Notes under the pieces: generated by a model | What the model was told of the DNA's origin: nothing | Databases searched by the model: none | The model's input: the letters and a program-made list of their open reading frames with translations, nothing else | Program-made: the position numbers and the translations under genes | Shown: in pieces, positions 46,729 to 55,847 of the stretch | Numbering within the stretch: the first letter of the stretch is position 1 | Layout of the letters: every line of letters begins with the position of its first letter | Source: Streptococcus hyovaginalis DSM 12219 | GTDB lineage: Bacteria; Bacillota; Bacilli; Lactobacillales; Streptococcaceae | Assembly: GCF_000420785.1 (NCBI RefSeq) | Contig: NZ_ATVP01000004.1 | Coordinates: forward strand, 1-64,000 | DNA: 64,000 nucleotides | Direction: 5' to 3'

Positions 46729-46757
46729 TTGCTATTTTTTAAAGATTTTGCTATAAT
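46729..46757 (+). promoter_or_regulatory. glnPQ promoter
   Basis: TTGCTA (46729-46734) is 17 bp from TATAAT (46752-46757), with a TGC extension directly before the -10. The start codon is 32 bp downstream behind AAGGAG. Confidence 0.8.
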
Positions 46758-46789
46758 GAGCTATAATTTTTTTATTTAAGGAGATGAAC

Positions 46790-48967
46790 ATGAAGACGAA
46801 ATGTAAAGCCATTATATTGGCACTTTTTTCTGTTTTCTTTGTGTTCGGTGCTCGTGTCGCTGCTGATACGATTGACGTTGTCTCTGACACCGCTTATGCA
46901 CCATTTGAATTCAAAGATTCCGACCAAACTTACAAAGGTATCGATGTTGATATTATTAATGAAGTTGCCAAACGTAAGAATTGGGATATTAATATGACTT
47001 TTCCTGGCTTTGATGCCGCAGTAAATGCTGTACAAGCTGGCCAAGCAGACGCCTTGATGGCTGGTACAACAGTTACTGAAGCTCGTCAAAAAGTATTTAC
47101 CTTCTCAGATACCTACTATGATACAGCTGTTGTCCTATATACCAAAAAAGGGCACGACATTTCGAAGTATAGCCAATTAAAGGGCAAAACTGTTGGTGTC
47201 AAAAATGGAACGGCTGCGCAAGCCTTCTTAGATGAAAACAAAACGAAATATGGCTATAGCGTTAAAACCTTTGATACTGGCGATCTAATGAATAATAGTC
47301 TTGACTCTGGTTCCATTGACGCTGCTATGGATGATCAACCCGTTGTCCAATATGCTATCAAACAAGGTAAAGACTACGCGATCAATATGGATGGTGAAGA
47401 AGTCGGAAGCTTTGCTTTTGCTGTCAAAAAAGGAAGCAAATACGAATATCTAGTTGACGATTTCAACCAAGCTCTGGCTGATATGAAAAAAGATGGCACT
47501 TATGACCAAATCATGTCCAAATGGCTAGGTGATGAAGCCGCATCTGGTGAGCTCATTTCAACCGGTGATGCCAAGGCTAAAGCCCAACCTCAAAAAGATC
47601 AATATATCATTGCTTCAGATACCTCATTTGCCCCTTTCGAATACCAAAACGACGCTGGTGAGTACACTGGATTTGATATGGACTTGATCAAGGCCATCGC
47701 CAAACAACAAGGTTTCACAATCAAAATTAATAATGTCGGCTTCGATGCTGCCTTAAATGCCGTTCAGTCTAGTCAAGCCGATGCTGCTATCGCTGGGATG
47801 ACCATCACTGAAGAACGTAAAGGTACCTTTGATTTCTCAGATCCTTACTACACGACTAACATCATCTTAGCTATCAAAAAGGGGAGCGATATTGCTTCAT
47901 ATGAAGACCTCAAAGGCAAAACTGTCGGAGCTAAAAACGGTACTTCTTCATACGATTTCTTAGCTAAAAACAAGGATAGCTACGGCTATCAGCTCAAGGC
48001 TTTTGATGAAGCATCAACAATGTATGATAGTTTGAATTCTGGATCGATTGATGCGCTTATGGACGATGAGCCAGTTTTGGCTTATGCTATCGAACAGGGG
48101 CGTCAATTTGAGACACCTATCAAAGGGGAACCTTCAGGACAAGTTGGCTTTGCTGTTAAAAAAGGCGCCAATCCAGAATTGATCGAAATGTTCAATAATG
48201 GTTTGGCAGCTCTAAAAGAAGATGACACTTACGATGATTTGGTCAAGAAATATTTGAGCACTTCGACATCCGAAACAGAGCAGGCAAAGACAGTCGATGA
48301 GACAACCATCTCTGGTCTAATCAGCAACAACTACAAACAGCTATTATCTGGTCTTGGCACAACTCTCAGCCTAACCCTCATTTCCTTTGCCATTGCCATG
48401 ATTATCGGAATCATCTTTGGTATGATGGCTGTAGCACCTAACAAGACCCTACGTGTGATCTCATCTGTCTTTGTTGATGTAGTACGTGGTATTCCATTGA
48501 TGATTGTTGCTGCTTTTATCTTCTGGGGTATTCCAAACCTTATTGAAAGTGTTACAGGAAAACAATCACCAATCAACGATTTTGTCGCTGCTACCATTGC
48601 CCTTTCCCTAAATGGTGGTGCTTACATTGCTGAAATCGTCCGCGGTGGTATCGAGGCCGTTCCTATTGGACAAATGGAAGCCAGCCGAAGTCTTGGTGTT
48701 CCTTACAAAACCACGATGCGCAAGGTTGTCTTACCACAGGCCGTTAAACTGATGCTTCCAAACTTCATCAACCAATTTGTCATTTCCTTAAAGGACACTA
48801 CTATCGTATCAGCTATTGGTTTGGTGGAACTCTTCCAAACTGGTAAAATTATCATTGCACGTAACTACCAATCATTCCGTATGTATGCAATCCTTGCAAT
48901 CATTTACCTAGTCATCATTACTCTATTGACTAAGTTAGCAAAACGTCTAGAAAAGAGGCTTAAATAA
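46790..48967 (+). CDS. glnP: Glutamine/polar amino-acid ABC transporter, fused binding domains and permease (GlnP)
   Basis: A 725-aa fusion. The signal peptide (about 1-25, ending RVAA) is followed by two family 3 substrate-binding domains (about 26-255 and 270-490) and a permease domain (about 510-720) with GSGTTL-like and EAA-loop segments ([21 protein letters not shown]). Covalent attachment explains the lack of a lipobox. ATG 46784 abuts AAGGAG too closely, so ATG 46790 is chosen. Its stop overlaps glnQ. Two different binding domains usually broaden ligand range (Gln, Glu, Asn). Confidence 0.94.
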   Translation: MKTKCKAIILALFSVFFVFGARVAADTIDVVSDTAYAPFEFKDSDQTYKGIDVDIINEVAKRKNWDINMTFPGFDAAVNAVQAGQADALMAGTTVTEARQKVFTFSDTYYDTAVVLYTKKGHDISKYSQLKGKTVGVKNGTAAQAFLDENKTKYGYSVKTFDTGDLMNNSLDSGSIDAAMDDQPVVQYAIKQGKDYAINMDGEEVGSFAFAVKKGSKYEYLVDDFNQALADMKKDGTYDQIMSKWLGDEAASGELISTGDAKAKAQPQKDQYIIASDTSFAPFEYQNDAGEYTGFDMDLIKAIAKQQGFTIKINNVGFDAALNAVQSSQADAAIAGMTITEERKGTFDFSDPYYTTNIILAIKKGSDIASYEDLKGKTVGAKNGTSSYDFLAKNKDSYGYQLKAFDEASTMYDSLNSGSIDALMDDEPVLAYAIEQGRQFETPIKGEPSGQVGFAVKKGANPELIEMFNNGLAALKEDDTYDDLVKKYLSTSTSETEQAKTVDETTISGLISNNYKQLLSGLGTTLSLTLISFAIAMIIGIIFGMMAVAPNKTLRVISSVFVDVVRGIPLMIVAAFIFWGIPNLIESVTGKQSPINDFVAATIALSLNGGAYIAEIVRGGIEAVPIGQMEASRSLGVPYKTTMRKVVLPQAVKLMLPNFINQFVISLKDTTIVSAIGLVELFQTGKIIIARNYQSFRMYAILAIIYLVIITLLTKLAKRLEKRLK

Positions 48968-49707
48968 TGGCAGAATTAAAAATTGATGTCCAAGATTTGC
49001 ACAAATCCTATGGTGATAATGAAGTCCTAAAAGGTATCGATGCTAAATTTTATGAAGGTGATGTGGTTTGTATCATTGGTCCTTCTGGTTCAGGAAAATC
49101 AACTTTTTTGAGAACCCTCAATCTTTTAGAAGGTATTACCAGTGGTAAGGTCATCATTGATGGGTATGAACTCTCAGATCCTAAGGCTAACATTGACAAA
49201 GCGCGTGAGAATATCGGGATGGTTTTTCAACACTTCAATTTATTCCCACACATGACAGTTCTTGAAAATATCATGTTTGCTCCAATTGAACTTGGCAAAT
49301 TGGGCAAGGCAGAGGCCGAAAAACAAGGCATGGACTTGCTTGAAAAAGTTGGTCTAGCTGAAAAACGTGACGCCCTTCCAGCCAGTCTTTCAGGAGGACA
49401 AAAGCAACGTGTAGCCATTGCGCGCTCACTAGCTATGAATCCTGATATCATGCTCTTTGATGAACCAACTTCTGCTCTTGACCCTGAGATGGTCGGTGAC
49501 GTTTTAAACGTTATGCGTGATTTGGCTAACCAAGGTATGACCATGTTAATCGTTACTCACGAAATGGGCTTTGCCCGTCAAGTAGCTAACCGAGTAATCT
49601 TTACAGATGGTGGTCAATTTATCGAAGATGGTACGCCAGAACAAATCTTTGATAACCCACAACATCCACGACTAAAAGACTTCCTTGATAAAGTTCTTAG
49701 TCACTAA
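48967..49707 (+). CDS. glnQ: Amino-acid ABC transporter ATP-binding protein (GlnQ)
   Basis: A 246-aa ATPase. It has Walker [10 protein letters not shown] near 38-46, a Q-loop in [16 protein letters not shown], signature [15 protein letters not shown], Walker [17 protein letters not shown] and switch His in [12 protein letters not shown]. The start overlaps the glnP stop by one base. It energises the fused GlnP subunit as a dimer. Confidence 0.96.
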   Translation: MAELKIDVQDLHKSYGDNEVLKGIDAKFYEGDVVCIIGPSGSGKSTFLRTLNLLEGITSGKVIIDGYELSDPKANIDKARENIGMVFQHFNLFPHMTVLENIMFAPIELGKLGKAEAEKQGMDLLEKVGLAEKRDALPASLSGGQKQRVAIARSLAMNPDIMLFDEPTSALDPEMVGDVLNVMRDLANQGMTMLIVTHEMGFARQVANRVIFTDGGQFIEDGTPEQIFDNPQHPRLKDFLDKVLSH

Positions 49708-49714
49708 TATAAGC

Positions 49715-49751
49715 AAAAAATCATTCCAGTTTTACGATTGGAATGATTTTT
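49715..49751. terminator. Terminator of glnPQ, overlapping the convergent kinase-like gene
   Basis: AATCATTCCA pairs with TGGAATGATT across a 10-nt loop, followed by TTT. The right arm overlaps the 3' end of the convergent gene (stop at 49732). Confidence 0.9.
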
Positions 49752-50235
49752 CTATTGTCTGTAAAAAAGTATTAGCTTCTTCTCTGCTTTTCAAATGAAA
49801 ACAGGTCTTATTCGAATAGCGATTGATTAAGGCTACTATTTTAGGACGATTCGTCTTGGGGAAGCCTTTGATGAAATCCAAAAAGTCATCGTCTAGCGTT
49901 TCTTCAACCCAGGGCATATCCGGCCGAACAGTTCCTACTCTATTCATTACGCCTTCTAGACAGACCTCCAATGGGTAATCCAAAAAGACAATGGTATCAC
50001 ATGCTTTAAAACGTAACTCTAAGCTACTGCCGTAATTACCATCAATAATCCAAGCTTCTTGATTAAGTACCTTCATTTGGCGTTCTATAAATAAATCTCT
50101 TTCTACAGTTGTCTTATTAGGCTGCCAATTCATCAAGTCCAAGTGATAAAGGGGGAGTTTAGTGATATGAGAGAGTTTCCTAGCTAAGGTTGACTTTCCT
50201 GAACCAGGACACCCAATAATAATAACTTTTTTCAT
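49732..50235 (-). CDS. P-loop nucleoside-kinase-like protein (FlaR/topology-modulation type)
   Basis: A 167-aa P-loop NTPase. It has Walker A GCPGSGKS at about 8-15, LYHLDLMNW (a DxxxW element typical of the adenylate-kinase-like FlaR group), WIIDGNYG and VFLDYPLEVCL. The frame extends to TTG 50332, but ATG 50235 (MKKVIIIG) with AAGGAT is family-like. It has been called DNA topology modulation protein FlaR, a function with thin support; a small-molecule kinase is likely. It is convergent with glnQ, sharing its terminator. Confidence 0.78.
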   Translation of the reverse strand: MKKVIIIGCPGSGKSTLARKLSHITKLPLYHLDLMNWQPNKTTVERDLFIERQMKVLNQEAWIIDGNYGSSLELRFKACDTIVFLDYPLEVCLEGVMNRVGTVRPDMPWVEETLDDDFLDFIKGFPKTNRPKIVALINRYSNKTCFHLKSREEANTFLQTIEKSFQS

Positions 50236-50254
50236 ATCCTTATCATACCAAATA

Positions 50255-50283
50255 TTGACAGCGATTTCAAAATATGGTATAGT
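50255..50283 (+). promoter_or_regulatory. Promoter of the ABC-F leader
   Basis: TTGACA (50255-50260) and TATAGT (50278-50283) are 17 bp apart. Transcription from about 50290 yields a 180-nt leader before the ABC-F start. Confidence 0.85.
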
Positions 50284-50309
50284 CACCTTAATCATATCTT
50301 GGAGGTAAG

Positions 50310-50450
50310 GAGCACATGATTCACTAAAGAACAAAATGGGATAGCTTTATCAAGTTTTGTTTTTTAGTGTGCTCTTCTATTCCTGGCTTACATGTTTTTC
50401 AGGTCTCTTTGCATACCCAAACTCTCTACTTGATAAAGCAGAGAGTTTTT
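50310..50450 (+). promoter_or_regulatory. Transcription attenuator of the ABC-F gene
   Basis: Hairpin 1 pairs 50322-50336 with 50355-50369 (15 bp, one G-U), extended by GAGCA/TGCTC. The terminator pairs AAACTCTCT (50419-50427) with AGAGAGTTT (50440-50448), followed by further T (TTAGTTTG). The 12-nt terminator loop (50428-50439) is exactly complementary to 50344-50355, which lies in the loop of hairpin 1. Stalling on the Met-Ile-His ORF would open hairpin 1, free 50344-50355 to pair with the terminator loop, and allow read-through. Confidence 0.78.
50316..50327 (+). CDS. Three-codon leader ORF (Met-Ile-His)
   Basis: ATG ATT CAC TAA follows GGAGGTAAGGAG, a stronger ribosome-binding site than most in the window. 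The ORF lies inside the 5' arm of the first leader hairpin, so ribosome position here would decide folding. Very short leader ORFs are known in antibiotic-responsive attenuators of ABC-F genes. Translation is inferred, not seen. Confidence 0.65.
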   Translation: MIH

Positions 50451-50472
50451 AGTTTGTTTAAAGGAGGCATTT

Positions 50473-51978
50473 ATGTTACAAATACAGCATTTAACACTGA
50501 CGCAACAAAAAGATTTACAAGACCTAGTCAAAGACCTCGATTTAGTTGTTAATAAAGGCGATAAATTAGCCATCATTGGTGAGGAAGGAACAGGTAAATC
50601 AAGTCTAATCAAGGCTATCATTGATCCTAATACTGTCACAGAGTATCTTAAGATTCAAGGAAAAGTCATCAATCATTTTCTTCATATCGGTTACCTGCCA
50701 CAACATCTCTCAACTACTCAATTAAATCAGAGTGTAACAGATTTTCTTTATCAAGATATAGACTACAGTCTTTTTGATTTTTCGGTATTTTATAAAATGG
50801 CGAATCGTTTCCATATTGATATAGAAATGTTTGAATCTAACCATCAAACATTAGCCAGCTTATCAGGAGGTGAAAAATTAAAAATACAGTTCCTAAAAAT
50901 GATAGCCGAAGACCCAGATTTACTAGTATTAGATGAGCCGTCAAGTGATTTAGACTTAGAGAGCCTTAATTGGTTGGAAACTTTTATTGCTCAATCTGAT
51001 AAAACGATTATTTTTATTTCTCACGACGAAGCTTTTCTAGAAAAAACAGCTACTGCTATCCTTCATCTTGAACTACTAAAAAAACGTACAGCACCACGCG
51101 CTAATTATTTTAAGGGAAACTATAAAGATTATAAAGAACAGCGTAAACTGACTTTTGAGCGGCAACTCAAACGTGCCAACAAAGAACGAGAGGAACATCA
51201 AGATCGCATGGAGCGAAGCCACCGCATCCACCAAAACGTAGAACATCAACTTCGAAATACAACAAATGACGTTGCAGGAAGATTATTAGCCAAAAAACTA
51301 AAAGCAGTCCTTTCTCATAAAAAACGTTATGCTAAAGAAGCCGAAAATTTTACGGAAATTCCACAAGATATGGATGCTATTAACCTCTTTTTTTCAGAAA
51401 TCATACCTCTCCCAGCTAAAAAAACCGTGCTCAACTGGGAAAAAAAGAGGTTGGAAACTGGTCAACTAATTGATTTAGCGATAAAGGGACAAGATAAGTT
51501 GGTTATTACAGGGCAAAATGGTATTGGTAAAACACGATTACTCAAAAAAATCTTAAGAAACATTAGTCAAAGAGGAGATTTTTCAGTCGGCTATATGCCA
51601 CAAAATTATGAAGAACTAATGTCTCCAAATCTTTCTGCACTTAATTTTGTAACCGAAGTAGGTGAAACAGAAAAAGCAAGAACACTTCTAGCAAGTCTAC
51701 GCTTCACCTCTGAAGAGATTTTTCATCCTCTCACCGCGTTATCTGGTGGTCAAAAAGCTAAACTCTTCCTAGCTAAAATGGTTTTAGCTGGTAATAATAT
51801 CCTCATCTTAGACGAACCAACAAGACACTTCTCACCCACTAATCAACCGATTATCAGACATATCCTAAAAGGCTTCCCAGGTGCTATTATCAGCGTATCT
51901 CATGATATAAACTATATTATGGAAGTAGGTCAAAAGCATTATCAGCTAACTAAGGTAAATCTAAAATATTTAACCTAA
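50473..51978 (+). CDS. ABC-F ATPase, likely ribosome-protection type
   Basis: A 501-aa protein with two ABC domains and no membrane segments. Domain 1 has P-loop GEEGTGKS (36-43), LSGGEKLKIQF and LVLDEPSSDLDLE. A long basic linker (about 210-310) follows, then domain 2 with GQNGIGKT, LSGGQKAKLFLA and LILDEPTRHFSPTNQPIIR. The last motif, DEPTRxFSP, is that of the Lsa/Vga/VmlR/Lmo0919-like antibiotic-resistance ABC-F proteins, which displace lincosamides, pleuromutilins and streptogramin A. The attenuating leader strongly supports that class. The RBS is AAAGGAGG. The drug range cannot be read from sequence. Confidence 0.83.
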   Translation: MLQIQHLTLTQQKDLQDLVKDLDLVVNKGDKLAIIGEEGTGKSSLIKAIIDPNTVTEYLKIQGKVINHFLHIGYLPQHLSTTQLNQSVTDFLYQDIDYSLFDFSVFYKMANRFHIDIEMFESNHQTLASLSGGEKLKIQFLKMIAEDPDLLVLDEPSSDLDLESLNWLETFIAQSDKTIIFISHDEAFLEKTATAILHLELLKKRTAPRANYFKGNYKDYKEQRKLTFERQLKRANKEREEHQDRMERSHRIHQNVEHQLRNTTNDVAGRLLAKKLKAVLSHKKRYAKEAENFTEIPQDMDAINLFFSEIIPLPAKKTVLNWEKKRLETGQLIDLAIKGQDKLVITGQNGIGKTRLLKKILRNISQRGDFSVGYMPQNYEELMSPNLSALNFVTEVGETEKARTLLASLRFTSEEIFHPLTALSGGQKAKLFLAKMVLAGNNILILDEPTRHFSPTNQPIIRHILKGFPGAIISVSHDINYIMEVGQKHYQLTKVNLKYLT

Positions 51979-52041
51979 GCACTTTCCTCTCATTACGGTA
52001 TTTTGATACAATAGAATAATCCTATCAATAAAAGGAATCTT

Positions 52042-53799
52042 ATGATTATCAAACTACTTGCTGTCTTACATGATATTTACAAACATTTTCTCACCTATAG
52101 TCTTAGAACAGCTTTTTTACAGGTGACCATTACTATTGGTGGATCCTACTTACTTTCCTGGCTTTTTCGTGGTATCCTTATTTTTTCCGGTTACCCTGGT
52201 CTGTCCATTGACAATATCTTTAGCTTTTTTAGCAATCCTGTAACTTTTGCCCTTTTGCTGATTTATCTAGTGGTTCTAGCTTTTTTAGTCTTTTTAGAAT
52301 TTTCCTTTTTAGTGGAAATGCTACGCTATAAAGATATTCCAATACGCCTTGGATGGCAACGCTTGAGCACTGATTTTCGAGATTTTCTGAGCACCATCAG
52401 AGGACCACACTTTCTAACCTTTTTAGGCTATCTTATCCTTACCATTCCCGTCTTACCACTCTTTTTTTCATCAGCCCTCATCGAAAAACTATATATTCCC
52501 TCTTTTATCACCGGTGAACTCCAAAAATCTTTAAACGGGCAAGTTGGACTAATTATCGCTTACTTAGTGATCTTTTATCTGAATGCCCGTCTTATTTACA
52601 CTCTTCCTCTCACAGTCACTCGAAATAAACATCGTTTCACTGAAAATCTCAAAACCAGCTGGCAGATGACCTCTGGTAAGTCCATCTTTTCCCTAACCGG
52701 CATAGCGATCATAACACTGCTTATCTCACTCTTTGGCCTAATATTGGCTTCATTACTTCTTGGGCTGGCCTACAGTCGTTTTTTGGGTCATTCGAATCCC
52801 CAATTACTCATTCAGACAGTCTTGCTTAGTCTGGTTTGGGGCATTGTTTTTAGTACCAATCTTATTATTAAGTTAGCTTCTGTTGCTTATCTTGTTTTAA
52901 ATTTAGAACACCAAGATGTTATAGATGTTCAAGCCAGTCCGGAGCATAAGAAAAGTCGCCTTATCCGTTTATTTCTCTTGAATACCCTCATTGCTTTAGG
53001 TGCATTTATTTACAATGCCGATAAATTGAACAAGGGAAATCCCAATAATGTCGCTATTATCGCTCATAGAGGTTTCGTTGAGAAAGCTGTTGAAAATACT
53101 ATCCCAGCACTCGAGGCTTCTAAAGAAGCTGGAGCTAATATGGTTGAGATTGATGTCCTCATGACCAAAGATAAACAATTTGTAGTCGGACACGACGATA
53201 ATCTCAAACGACTAGCAGGTCAATCAACCATTGTCAGTAAATCTCAAGCAAAAGATATTATTGGAAAGACGGTTCGGCAAAATGGACATACCAGCCATAT
53301 TGTCTCTCTAGCCGAATACATCAAGCGAGCCAATCAGCTAGACATTCAACTGATGATAGAGGTCAAACCAACACGGAACAATCGTAAAGTATTTGCTAAA
53401 GCATTTACTAAAGAAATCGCAAAACTAGATCCTAACCAGAAACACAAGGTCATGTCTATTGATCTCGATGTCATTCACGACATTGAAAAAATGAGACCTG
53501 CCATCCAAACCGGCCATGTCATCACTTTCCAAATGGGATCATTTGCGACAGAAGCTGTCGATTTCTATGCCATCGAAGAGTTTTCTTATTCCAACTATAT
53601 CGCAAAACAGGCCCACGATCATAATAAACGCATTTATATCTGGACTATCAATACTGAAGAACAATTGGAATCATACCTACAATCCTCAGCCGACGGAATC
53701 ATTACTGACTACCCTGACATGGCTAGGCGCGAGCAGAATGATCTTATCACCAATACCGATTACCTTTCTTATCTCAGTCGTGTCTTAAATCTCCGCTGA
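52042..53799 (+). CDS. Membrane-anchored glycerophosphodiester phosphodiesterase
   Basis: A 585-aa protein. The N-terminal membrane domain (about 15-320, six to eight helices) belongs to the glycerophosphodiesterase membrane-domain family, followed by an extracellular GDPD catalytic domain. IIAHRGFVEKAVENTIPALEA supplies the catalytic HR and ENT, VEIDVLMTKDKQFVVGHDDNL the metal-binding Glu/Asp and second His, and LMIEVKP the late Glu. It hydrolyses glycerophosphodiesters to glycerol 3-phosphate, possibly from lipoteichoic acid or phospholipid turnover. It is followed by a strong terminator. Confidence 0.9.
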   Translation: MIIKLLAVLHDIYKHFLTYSLRTAFLQVTITIGGSYLLSWLFRGILIFSGYPGLSIDNIFSFFSNPVTFALLLIYLVVLAFLVFLEFSFLVEMLRYKDIPIRLGWQRLSTDFRDFLSTIRGPHFLTFLGYLILTIPVLPLFFSSALIEKLYIPSFITGELQKSLNGQVGLIIAYLVIFYLNARLIYTLPLTVTRNKHRFTENLKTSWQMTSGKSIFSLTGIAIITLLISLFGLILASLLLGLAYSRFLGHSNPQLLIQTVLLSLVWGIVFSTNLIIKLASVAYLVLNLEHQDVIDVQASPEHKKSRLIRLFLLNTLIALGAFIYNADKLNKGNPNNVAIIAHRGFVEKAVENTIPALEASKEAGANMVEIDVLMTKDKQFVVGHDDNLKRLAGQSTIVSKSQAKDIIGKTVRQNGHTSHIVSLAEYIKRANQLDIQLMIEVKPTRNNRKVFAKAFTKEIAKLDPNQKHKVMSIDLDVIHDIEKMRPAIQTGHVITFQMGSFATEAVDFYAIEEFSYSNYIAKQAHDHNKRIYIWTINTEEQLESYLQSSADGIITDYPDMARREQNDLITNTDYLSYLSRVLNLR

Positions 53800-53884
53800 T
53801 CATTTCCAATCAATAAGAAGCAATCGGCACTGCTCTCTTGGTCTTAAGCTCCTAGTTGCAAATTTAGAGTACTATAAAGTAGCT

Positions 53885-53932
53885 AAAAAGTATGCTTGTT
53901 CCCAAATATTTAGGGACCAAGCATGCTTTTTT
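53885..53932 (+). terminator. Terminator of the GDPD gene
   Basis: AAAAGTATGCTTG...CCC pairs with GGG...CAAGCATGCTTTT with two mismatches across AAATATTTA and is followed by TTTCT. Confidence 0.88.
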
Positions 53933-53935
53933 CTA

Positions 53936-54108
53936 CCATTTGTCAAGCCTATCAAGGTATTTGTTGAAAAATATTTTGAGTTCAATAGTCAAAATAAGGA
54001 AATTGTTTTCTTTTGGACTAAAGTTTCGTGTCAAAAAGAGTACACGAAATTAACACCTTATGTTGAAAATTTTTGATAAGGTGTTAGAATAGTATGGCAT
54101 AACCAACT
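53936..54108 (-). ncRNA. Structured non-coding 3' flank of the IS110 transposase (candidate bridge/seek RNA region)
   Basis: 173 bp without an ORF follow the transposase stop. TTTCGTGT (54024-54031) pairs with ACACGAAA (54042-54049), and TAACACCTTAT (54051-54061) pairs perfectly with ATAAGGTGTTA (54076-54086). Neither stem has a T-run, so they are not ordinary terminators. IS1111-type members of IS110 encode their guide RNA in the downstream non-coding end. The RNA assignment and strand are inferred. Confidence 0.4.
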
Positions 54109-55311
54109 TTATTGATTTTGAGTCGAAGCGTAATCGTAAAGTTTGTTATGCGTGATGAGGTAATACATTGTCCTTATGAGGCGATGTATAGAGGCAATCG
54201 TATGCGGCTTAGTTGAAGCTATTTGCGATTGTCTTTTTCGTTTCTCATAAAAGTCTGCGATATGACAAGGATTAGTGTGACTAGCTGAAGCGATATTGTG
54301 AATACACTTGAAGAGAATCTTTCGAGCATAAGGATTTCCTCGTTTGGTGATGTGTTCCTTGGCAAGGAAGTTCCCAGACTCATAGTGTCTCAGGCCAATG
54401 CCGATAAAAGCATTGATTTGATTGGCGGACTGAAAACGGCGAATGTCACCGAGTTCACCAATAATACTTGTTGCAGTAGTTTCTGCGATACCAGGGATAG
54501 AAAGAAGAATCTCGTATTCTGGTAATGGCTGAGCTAGTTCCACCATTTGGTCTAGGACAGTTTGTCTCTGTTCAGAAAGTCGAAGCAATTCTTGAGCATA
54601 GTAACGGACCTCTTCAATGACAGGAGAGGTTTTCTTGACTGCACCATAAGATTGCTTGGCTAAGTTCTGTAACTTTTCAGCTAGAGCGGATACTCGCTTA
54701 TCAGAGATATGTTTTGATGTCGAGTAACGAACACTATTTTCTAATTTATTTATGTCTAAAGCTAGCACATACTCTTTACTTGGAAAGGCGGTCACCAAAT
54801 TCCAGTATTGTTCCCCAGTTGGTGTTGAGAGGAGTTTCTCTATCTCAGGGAAGGTGACTTGTAAGACCTTGTGCAGACGGTTTTTAGCTCGAACAATGTC
54901 CTCGGTTAGATTCTGATAGAAACGGCTGAGATCCCGCAAGTTTTGGTAGACTTCTTCTTGGACATAGGTGGATTTACGATTCAGCACAAATTGAGATTGA
55001 GCCAGTTTTTCGGCGTCAATTTGATCTGTTTTCCGCACACGCAAGCTATCTAGTTGCTTCTTAGCTTCTAAGGGATTAAGCCGTGTGTAAGCGTAGCCAT
55101 GATTATCCAGAAAAGCTTGAAGACGACGAGAATAGACACCTGTTGCTTCAAAGATGATTTCTGGCTTATGGACGGTTTTCAAATCGCCAAGTAGCCGAGC
55201 AAAGCCGATGGCATCATTGGTCATTGAATAACCATGAATTTTCTCACTATTGATAACAATAGCCACTTCCGAACTTGCCTTACTCACATCAATCCCAAAT
55301 ACTGCACGCAT
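54109..55311 (-). CDS. IS110-family transposase (DEDD, RNA-guided recombinase family)
   Basis: A 400-aa transposase. The N-terminal RuvC-like DEDD domain has Asp8 (GIDVSK), Glu55 (FEATGVYS), Asp96 and Asp99 (KTDQIDAEKLA). The C-terminal Tnp_20 domain has the IPGI hairpin at about 272-275 and the serine nucleophile motif YESGNF (Ser312). All catalytic residues are present and the length is normal, so it may be active. ATG 55311 follows AGAGGTAAT; the longer frame to 55386 is rejected. Element ends could not be fixed, since the family lacks long terminal inverted repeats. Confidence 0.93.
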   Translation of the reverse strand: MRAVFGIDVSKASSEVAIVINSEKIHGYSMTNDAIGFARLLGDLKTVHKPEIIFEATGVYSRRLQAFLDNHGYAYTRLNPLEAKKQLDSLRVRKTDQIDAEKLAQSQFVLNRKSTYVQEEVYQNLRDLSRFYQNLTEDIVRAKNRLHKVLQVTFPEIEKLLSTPTGEQYWNLVTAFPSKEYVLALDINKLENSVRYSTSKHISDKRVSALAEKLQNLAKQSYGAVKKTSPVIEEVRYYAQELLRLSEQRQTVLDQMVELAQPLPEYEILLSIPGIAETTATSIIGELGDIRRFQSANQINAFIGIGLRHYESGNFLAKEHITKRGNPYARKILFKCIHNIASASHTNPCHIADFYEKRKRQSQIASTKPHTIASIHRLIRTMYYLITHNKLYDYASTQNQ

Positions 55312-55387
55312 GATATTACCTCTTTGTCTTGAATGATTCCTTGTTTTAGTGATTTCATTTTCAATACACGACGTCAAGCGTCCCACA

Positions 55388-55493
55388 TATAGTCTTTTGA
55401 ATTAACTTTGATACATCGTCACTTTCGACTTGCCTTACTCAAGTACTGTCCGCGTCTCAGTTCCTTGTCTGAAAGTTAATTCATTTGACTATA
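55388..55493. mobile_element. MITE-like repeat, copy 1 (106 bp)
   Basis: The ends are TATAGTC...TTGAATTAACTTT and its near inverse ...AAAGTTAATTCATTTGACTATA, giving 22-bp terminal inverted repeats with 19 matches. The reverse complement of copy 2 (56515-56620) has the same 106-bp length and 32 of the first 33 bases identical. No ORF is present, so it is a non-autonomous element. Confidence 0.8.
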
Positions 55494-55597
55494 CTTTGAT
55501 AAAATTCTACCTAAAGCAGGTGTCTTGCCAGTTTTTATTGCGACGTCTAGCGCCTAAAAGCCCTTCGACTTAACAAGACACCTCTACTTTATCATAA
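55494..55597. other. Non-coding stretch with a long-loop inverted repeat
   Basis: AGGTGTCTTG (55518-55527) pairs with CAAGACACCT (55574-55583). The loop holds CGACGTCTAGCG, an imperfect direct repeat of 55369-55380 on the other side of MITE copy 1. It could be part of the IS110 5' end, split by the MITE. Confidence 0.4.
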
Positions 55598-55643
55598 AGA
55601 AAAAGTAGCGAGTACTCTCTCCCGTCGGAGATTTCTTCACTAC
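55598..55643 (-). terminator. Probable terminator of the 57-aa ORF
   Basis: On the minus strand a GTAGTGA...TCGCTAC stem with an inner CTCC/GGAG pairing is followed by TTTTTCTTT. Confidence 0.65.
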
Positions 55644-55659
55644 TAATCTTAGTATGTTT

Positions 55660-55833
55660 TTATTCTGCTGCATCCAGCTGGGCCTCTTTAGCCTTTCGTT
55701 CACGCTCCAAACGCAGTTTGCGATTGGGATTCAACTGATTGAACAGTTCTTCTAACTTGGCAGCATTCCAAACATCGGCTGCCGAAACAAAATTACCATC
55801 TTTATCTTTAAAAGATATAGGTTTATCTCCCAT
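55660..55833 (-). CDS. Conserved small charged protein (57 aa), function unknown
   Basis: A 57-aa soluble protein starting MGDKPISFKDKDGN and ending in a long charged helix (NPNRKLRLERERKAKEAQ). The RBS AGGAGG is perfectly placed, and a terminator follows, so it is a real gene. It resembles a small hypothetical protein that other streptococci carry near obg. I assign no function. It precedes the IS110 insertion region and lies between the two MITE copies. Confidence 0.7.
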   Translation of the reverse strand: MGDKPISFKDKDGNFVSAADVWNAAKLEELFNQLNPNRKLRLERERKAKEAQLDAAE

Positions 55834-55847
55834 AACAACCTCCTGCT

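Noticed and set aside
54051..54086. 11-bp perfect hairpin after the IS110 transposase read as a terminator
   Set aside because: Neither strand has a T-run after the stem, so it was treated as structured element RNA or DNA.
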